A DNA stretch of 64,000 nt from Actinomycetales bacterium. Its GTDB lineage: Bacteria > Actinomycetota > Actinomycetes > Actinomycetales > Kineosporiaceae. Position numbers and translations under genes: made by a program. The DNA lies in assembly GCA_012719445.1 (NCBI GenBank), contig JAAYAH010000137.1, forward strand, positions 1-64,000, in the 5' to 3' direction. The notes beneath the pieces were generated by a model. The model was not told the origin of the DNA. It did no database searches and worked only from the letters and a program-made list of their open reading frames with translations. Positions 59,116 through 64,000 of this stretch are shown one piece after another. Positions within the stretch are counted from its first letter, which is position 1, and each line of letters opens with the position of its first letter.

Positions 59116-59945
59116 GCTCTCCCGAGGTGTCCTGACCGCTCCGCCCTGTCGGCCCGGGCCAGGGCAGCCTCCAGCCGGCGGAGCAGCGACGAGCACTCGG
59201 CCTCGATGCGCTCGGAGAGCCGGGCGGCGGTGTGGACGATCTCCCAGCGGCGCAGGGTGGGCACGGAAACCCGGCCGAGCCGCCGGTAGGCGCGGAGGTA
59301 CCGGTGCACGATGTCGTTCCGCAGCGGCGGGGCGAGGACCCGCATCACCAGCGGGGAACCGGGCGGAGGGGACGCGTGGCGGTGCAGGACCAGGGTGCGG
59401 GCCACGTCACCCACCGGGTCGCCGCGAGCGGCGTTCCCCCAGTCGATGACGACGGGGGAGTTGCCGCGGTCGAGGATGTTGCCGAGGTGGAGGTCGCCGT
59501 GGCAGAGCCGGTCGCCGTCGGGCAGTCCGTCCAGCGTCGAGAGGGCGAAGGACCGGAGCCGGTCGGGGAGACCGGCAGCTGCCCGGATCCGGCCGTCGAG
59601 CTCCGCCCTGAGGTCCGGGAGGGCCGCCGGCGCCGAGACCGCGTGCACCCTGGCGTGCACGGCGGCCATCAGCGGCCCGGCGGAGTGGAGCCGCCACGGG
59701 CTGCGCGCCAGGGTCGACAGCAGGTCGGCGCCCGGAATGCGTTCCATCACCAGCCCCGGCCGGTCCCGGGTCGTCACGATGCCGACGGGCCTCGGGACCA
59801 GGCCGTCGTGCCCCGCCAACGCCCGCATCGCGGCCAGTTCACGGTGCAGGCCGGTCTCGGGGAAGCCCGGGCGGAGGAGCTTCAGCACGGCTCCGTCCGG
59901 TCGCAGGAACACCTCGGCCTCCCGGCCCTGCCCCAGCAGCTCCAC
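59100..59945 (-). CDS. Aminoglycoside phosphotransferase-like kinase
   Basis: 281 residues, GTG behind GAGAGGAG. Protein-kinase-like APH fold: N-terminal GQGREAEVFL, hinge MERIPGADL, catalytic loop LCHGDLHLGNILD and metal-binding VIDWGNAARGDP. Probably phosphorylates a small hydroxylated metabolite. No evidence that it confers resistance. Confidence 0.88.
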   Translation of the reverse strand: MELLGQGREAEVFLRPDGAVLKLLRPGFPETGLHRELAAMRALAGHDGLVPRPVGIVTTRDRPGLVMERIPGADLLSTLARSPWRLHSAGPLMAAVHARVHAVSAPAALPDLRAELDGRIRAAAGLPDRLRSFALSTLDGLPDGDRLCHGDLHLGNILDRGNSPVVIDWGNAARGDPVGDVARTLVLHRHASPPPGSPLVMRVLAPPLRNDIVHRYLRAYRRLGRVSVPTLRRWEIVHTAARLSERIEAECSSLLRRLEAALARADRAERSGHLGRASTHG

Positions 59946-60098
59946 CAGGTGCTCCTCTCCGCCCGCCCCACGGGTGACCCTATGCCGGGGAACCGGGACG
60001 GTCTCCGGTTCCGGCCCGGCTGCCCGGCCTGCCGGCTCCGGGAACCGTCGTGACGTCCGGACGACCGGCCGGACGACCAGGTGAGGAGACTCCGTCCG

Positions 60099-60449
60099 TC
60101 ACCAGACCAGGCAGAACGGGTGGCCGACCGGGTCGGCGTAGACCCGGATGGTCTCACCCCCTCCGGGCAGCCTCGTCGCCCCGGCCTGTTCGGCCCGTCC
60201 GACGGCCGCCCCGAGGTCGGGCACCAGGAGGTCGAGGTGGAGCTGCTGCGGGTAGACCGGGTCCGGCCAGCGAGCGGGCACGTGGTCGTCGGCTCGCTGG
60301 AAGGCGATCTGCCAACCCTCGGGAGTCGCCGTGGTGACCCACTCGTCGTCCGCGTCGGTCACGGTGACCCCGGCGACCTGCTCGTAGAACGCGGACAGCC
60401 CCTTCACGTCCGGGGTGTCCAGCACGATGATGTCGAGTTCTCCCACCAT
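60099..60449 (-). CDS. VOC (glyoxalase/bleomycin-resistance-like) protein
   Basis: 116 residues from the ATG at 60449 (GAGGA upstream; a GTG at 60474 is in frame). A single vicinal oxygen chelate domain: ELDIIVLDTPDVKGLSAFYEQVAG, and a C-terminal YADPVGHPFCLVW. Metal ligand candidates His in QQLHLDLLV and Glu are present. Substrate unknown. Confidence 0.88.
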   Translation of the reverse strand: MVGELDIIVLDTPDVKGLSAFYEQVAGVTVTDADDEWVTTATPEGWQIAFQRADDHVPARWPDPVYPQQLHLDLLVPDLGAAVGRAEQAGATRLPGGGETIRVYADPVGHPFCLVW

Positions 60450-60627
60450 CCCGTCATCCTCGGGCAGGGTCACGACTTTCTCGACCGGAGAGGACGGCAC
60501 TCCCCGCCGCGCGCTGTGGCGGACGGGGATCCCGACCGTCCGGACCGTGGCGGGCGGGTGGCCGGTGGCCGGGACGGCCCGGCCGGATAGCCTCGACGTG
60601 TTCCGCGGCGGAGGGAGGCGGCTGGCG

Positions 60628-61200
60628 GTGGCGACTGTCGAGCGTGTCGGTGGACCGGGCCTGCTGGTGATCGACCTGCAGGCGGAGGTCGTCGAGAGGT
60701 GCGTCGACCGGGACGGCGTGCTGGACCGGACCGCGACGGCGATCGACCGGGCGCGGGCCGACGACGTCCCCGTCGTCTTCGTGCAGCACCAGAGCTCGCA
60801 CCTCCGGCCGGGGACGGACGGCTGGCGGTTCGCTCCCGGCATCACCCCGGCACCGGGGGAGACCGTCGTCGCGAAGAGATACCGCGACTCCTTCGCCGGG
60901 ACGGCGCTGGAGGAGGTCCTGGCCGCGGCCCACGTCACCCACCTGGTCATCGTGGGGGCGATGTCCGACTACTGCGTCCGCACCACGATGCAGCGGGCCG
61001 CTGCGGACGGGTACGACGTGACCCTCGTCCAGGACTGCCACACCACCGAGGACGCCGAGTTCGACGGCATCCGGATCACCGGTCAGCAGATCATCGCGCA
61101 CACGAACCTCTACCTGAGGGGCCTGATCTACCCCGGCCAGACCGTCGGGATCGCCCGGCACGACGCGCCAGGGCTGTTCCGCCTGCCGACCCGCGCCTGA
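60628..61200 (+). CDS. Isochorismatase-family hydrolase
   Basis: 190 residues. GTG at 60628 chosen for the GGGAGG 9 bases upstream; the frame is open further upstream without an RBS. Catalytic triad: Asp in LLVIDLQ, Lys in VVAKRYRDSF and Cys in GAMSDYCVRTT. Close to nicotinamidase-like cysteine hydrolases of the isochorismatase superfamily. Divergent from the VOC gene. Confidence 0.92.
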   Translation: MATVERVGGPGLLVIDLQAEVVERCVDRDGVLDRTATAIDRARADDVPVVFVQHQSSHLRPGTDGWRFAPGITPAPGETVVAKRYRDSFAGTALEEVLAAAHVTHLVIVGAMSDYCVRTTMQRAAADGYDVTLVQDCHTTEDAEFDGIRITGQQIIAHTNLYLRGLIYPGQTVGIARHDAPGLFRLPTRA

Positions 61201-61341
61201 CCGCGGGGCGACCATCACCTGACCGCGGGGCGACCCCCGCCGTGATCGCTGTCTCGGGGCCGGAACGACCGGGCACGCGACCGTACTCGCTCGTAGCCGA
61301 CGATCACGATGCTGCACCTCGCCGTCGGACACGGACCCGGG

Positions 61342-62387
61342 TCAGAGCAGCCGGCGCTCACCCGGCCGGGTCACCCGCAGCCACCGGTAGCCGTACCCGT
61401 CGAGGTCGAGGTTCTCGCCCATGCCGATCTCCTCGCCGTAGAACAGCACCGGGGTGTCCGGAAGGGAGAACAGCAGGCTGTAGACCAGGCGCAGCCGACG
61501 CTGGTCGCCGGCGAGCATCGGTGGCAGCCTGCGTCGCAGCCCGCGGCCGAAGGACTGCATCCGCTCCTCGTCGCCGAAGGCCGTGAACACCTCCGCCCGC
61601 TCGTCGTCGGTCAGCTTGTCGAGGGTGAGCTCGTCGTGGTTGCGCACGAAGGTCGCCCACTGGCAGTCCGTCGGGATGTCGGGCCGTCCCCGCAGCGCCT
61701 CGGTCAGCGGGCCGGCGTCCCCGCGGGCGAGGGACAGGTAGAGCTTCTGCATGACGACGACGTCGAACTGCATGGTCAGCTCGTCGCCACCGGCACCGCC
61801 GAAGTAGGCGCGCTGGTCGGCGTGCGGCAGGTTCACCTCGCCGAGCAGGATCGCGTCGCCGGTGCGTCGGGTCAGGACCCGCCGCAGCGCGCGCAGGTAC
61901 CCATGGGTGTCCTGGTCCCGGCCGTGCCCGTCGGACGGCGGCTCGACGAGGAACGGGACGGCGTCCACCCGGAACCCGGAGAGGCCGAGCTGCATCCAGA
62001 AGCCCATGATCTTCGCGATCTCGTCCCTGACCTCGGGGTTCCGGATGTCGAGCTCCGGCTGCTGCCGGTAGAAGTGGTGCAGGTAGTACTGTCCGCTGCC
62101 CTCGTCGAGGGTCCACACGTCCTGTTCGGCATCGGGGAACACCGGCTCCAGCCCGGGCTCCCGCCGCGGCTCGTCGGCCCACACGTACCAGTCCCGGTAC
62201 GGTGACTCGCGGCTGGAGCGGGCCGAGCGGAACCACGGGTGCCGGTCCGAGGTGTGGTTGACGACGAGATCGGCGATGACCCGCATCCCCCGGTCCCGTC
62301 GCCGTCCCAGTCGAGGAAGGTCTCGACGTCCAGGCAGTAGACGACGGCGGTCTTCCACCACAGGTCGCTGGTCTCGGTGATCCTCAC
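61342..62387 (-). pseudogene. GH13 alpha-amylase-family gene, frameshifted with internal deletions
   Basis: The start (VRITETSDLWWKTAVVYCLDVETFLDWDGDG) is in one frame from the GTG at 62387. The rest (RGMRVIADLVVNHTSDRHPWF onward) is in another, joined at about 62290-62300. Between these blocks intact GH13 relatives have some 70 more residues, including the first catalytic region. The 3' half keeps SGFRVDAVPFL, the acid ILLGEVN and VRNHDELTLDKL. It then jumps from GMGENLDL to GYGYRWLRV, the usual C-terminal end, skipping the late barrel and C domain. Two deletions with a frame change make it almost certainly non-functional. Confidence 0.85.
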
Positions 62388-62520
62388 GGACGGTCCCCTG
62401 CCCGGGAGCGGCCGGGGCATGCCGGGTCCCGGAGCGGCCGCCCCGTCGTGGTCCGGAGGTCCGCCGCCGGAGTTCCGGGACCGGTGGCGTCGGGGAACGA
62501 TCGATCGCAATACTGGCTCT

Positions 62521-64000
62521 ATGTGTTGGGGGGATCACTTACGGCGAAGATGGCTGCTCCGGGCGGTGGTCACCGCGGCCATCGGGCTGATCTGCCTCGG
62601 CTGGTTCTCCCGCCTGCTCGTCACCCGGGTGAGCGACGACACCCTGGAGATCTGGGCCAACGTCACGGGCCTCGTGCTTCCCCTTCTCACCGCGACCGTG
62701 TCCGGCGCGGTGTGGCTGGTCCGCCGGTCGCGCAGGCCGTCGGAACCGGTGGCGGTCACGGCGGTCCGGCTTCGTCGGTCGGTCCACGACCAGTGGTCCC
62801 AGGAGGTCGCGGGCCGGGGGTTGCTGCTGCCGAAGCCGCTGCGGCTCGGCTGGAGTCCGACCCGCCGGCCGGGGCTGAGCGTCGATCGCCGGTCACCTGC
62901 CGGTGCCGGGCCGCCGCGTCCGGTGCTCACGGAGCAGGTCGTCGACCTCCGCGAGCCCGCGGGCGGTCATGCTGCGCCCCCGGCCGGTCGGCGGAGGAGG
63001 ACCCTCGGCCGGTTGCTGGCGGCGCGAATCCCCGGAACCCGGTCCCGCTCGGGGTCGAGCTGGGCCTGGCCGTGGTCACCCGCCACGAGGACCGTGACGA
63101 TCGCCGGCTCCCGGGTGACCAGGACCGGGCTGCGGGGAGCGCTCCTGGTGGACCGGGCGACCGAACGACCCGCCGCGGCCCAGTTGGTGGAGCTCATGGC
63201 CGACGACTCCGTGCACCAGTTGGTCCTGCTGGGCCCGGCCGGTGCGGGCAAGACGACGCTGGCAGCCCTCTACACCCTGGCCGCGGTGGAGCACGCGGGT
63301 CCCGACGACCCGGTGCCGGTGCTGGTGTCCCTCGCGGGCTGGGACCCCCAGCAGCGGATGGAGGACTGGGTGGCGCACCAGATCGCCGGTGATCACCCGG
63401 ACGTCACCGCGGAGCAGGCGCGGCGCCTGGTGCAGGACCGGATGGTCGTCCCGGTCCTGGACGGCCTCGACGAGATGCCGACGGCCTGCCGGGGAGCGGC
63501 GATGGCAGAGCTGGAGCGGGCGGCCGCCGCGGGCCTCCGCACCCTCGTCACCTGTCGCTCGGAGGAGTACGCGCAGATCGTCGCCCTGCGCGGGACCCTT
63601 CCCCAGGCGGATGTCGTGGAGATCGAGCCGATCCTGGTCGGCGACGTCGTCACCTACCTGACCCAGCGAGAGCCCGGCGGGAGCACCCGGTGGAGCGCGG
63701 TCGTCAGGGACCTGAGGAGGTCCCCCCGGGGGGTGCTGGCCACGGCGCTGTCGACGCCCCTGATGGTCTCCCTCGCCCGGCAGGTCTACCAGTGCCCGAC
63801 CACGGATCCGGTGGAGCTGCTCAGGTTCACCAGCGTCGACGCCGTCCAGGACCACCTGCTGGACCGTCTCCTGCCGTCCGTCTACGGGGCACCGCAGCAG
63901 GTGGCCAGGGCGGAGCGGTGGTTGACGGTGCTCGCCCACGGCATGCGGAACCGGCCCCACGATCCGGACCTGTTGTGGTGGCGGCTGGGGCGGTCGGTTC
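62521..64000 (+). CDS. Membrane-anchored NACHT-family NTPase, cut by window edge
   Basis: The frame from the ATG at 62521 is open to base 64000 (493 codons here). Two transmembrane helices fill residues 10-75 (VVTAAIGLICLGWF, VTGLVLPLLTATVSGAVWLV). A pre-NACHT segment follows (WSQEVAGRGLLLPKPLRLGW). The NACHT domain begins at about residue 225: Walker A VLLGPAGAGKTTLAAL, Walker B VVPVLDGLDEMP (DGLDE) and sensor TLVTCRSEEY. These STAND proteins act in bacterial immunity and signalling in known families. The C-terminal sensor part lies outside the window. A basic low-complexity patch at residues 155-185 could hide a frameshift. Confidence 0.88.
   Translation, partial: MCWGDHLRRRWLLRAVVTAAIGLICLGWFSRLLVTRVSDDTLEIWANVTGLVLPLLTATVSGAVWLVRRSRRPSEPVAVTAVRLRRSVHDQWSQEVAGRGLLLPKPLRLGWSPTRRPGLSVDRRSPAGAGPPRPVLTEQVVDLREPAGGHAAPPAGRRRRTLGRLLAARIPGTRSRSGSSWAWPWSPATRTVTIAGSRVTRTGLRGALLVDRATERPAAAQLVELMADDSVHQLVLLGPAGAGKTTLAALYTLAAVEHAGPDDPVPVLVSLAGWDPQQRMEDWVAHQIAGDHPDVTAEQARRLVQDRMVVPVLDGLDEMPTACRGAAMAELERAAAAGLRTLVTCRSEEYAQIVALRGTLPQADVVEIEPILVGDVVTYLTQREPGGSTRWSAVVRDLRRSPRGVLATALSTPLMVSLARQVYQCPTTDPVELLRFTSVDAVQDHLLDRLLPSVYGAPQQVARAERWLTVLAHGMRNRPHDPDLLWWRLGRSV

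Noticed and set aside
1-64000. tRNA genes, insertion sequences, integrases, replication origin
   Set aside because: None was recognised by reading both strands: no clover-leaf candidates, no transposase motifs, no DnaA-box clusters. A tRNA scan and IS search would be needed to exclude them fully.

Overview
This is a window from a very GC-rich chromosome with dense, mostly bidirectionally packed genes, many GTG starts, frequent 4-bp start/stop overlaps (GTGA, ATGA) and purine-rich ribosome binding sites. Together with the gene content (BTAD/SARP-type AfsR-like regulator, XRE-TPR regulator, DUF2975/XRE pair, HATPase anti-sigma-like protein, c-di-AMP riboswitch in front of an NlpC/P60 protein) this points to a filamentous actinomycete, most plausibly a Pseudonocardia-like member of the Pseudonocardiales. 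The genus is an inference from style, not proven.

Layout. 1-5.3 kb: Hsp90-family ATPase translationally coupled to a long TPR protein (minus). 5.3-7.8 kb: an intergenic region with an unusual extended Shine-Dalgarno/anti-Shine-Dalgarno pair, then a DtxR/IdeR-type metal regulator and a c-di-AMP riboswitch controlling a secreted NlpC/P60 hydrolase. 7.9-10.7 kb: HNH endonuclease with a small upstream ORF, a PIG-L-like protein lacking metal ligands, and a membrane protein. 11.1-17.9 kb: a signalling block (PAS-GGDEF, HDOD, GGDEF-EAL, HATPase, TPR lipoprotein). 17.9-21.8 kb: P1B-5 metal ATPase with a C-terminal hemerythrin domain, a tiny CxxCxGxG protein, and a DUF2975/XRE pair behind a clear promoter/operator. 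21.8-24.6 kb: membrane protein, AA10 LPMO with CBM2, and an upstream iron box. 24.6-28.7 kb: XRE-TPR regulator divergent from two tiny overlapping genes, phosphofructokinase, and a small Bell-like conflict-associated protein. 28.7-34.3 kb: SARP/AfsR regulator, a segment with three micro-ORFs, and an MFS transporter. 34.4-39.4 kb: MarR/nitroreductase operon with a perfect operator, phosphoesterase, methyltransferase.

39.5-51.8 kb is the clearest metabolic unit: a complete L-rhamnose import and catabolism operon (binding protein, two permeases, DUF624 protein, mutarotase, isomerase, aldolase-dehydrogenase fusion, rhamnulokinase). A LacI regulator lies just beyond, and TGAAACG-type sites occur at both ends. 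A PadR/membrane-protein pair is in between. 52.2-64 kb is mixed: membrane proteins, a phage-like amidase next to an AT-richer patch, SGNH hydrolase, small kinase-like P-loop protein, YwqG, Clp-N/HTH regulator with paired operators, phosphotransferase, VOC, isochorismatase, a decayed GH13 gene, and a membrane-anchored NACHT NTPase running off the right edge.

No tRNA, rRNA, CRISPR array or insertion sequence was recognised. The best candidates for something undescribed are the duplicated micro-ORFs at 32.1-32.4 kb, the XRE-TPR/tiny-gene divergent unit at 24.6-26.7 kb, and the SD/anti-SD element at 5.65-5.75 kb.
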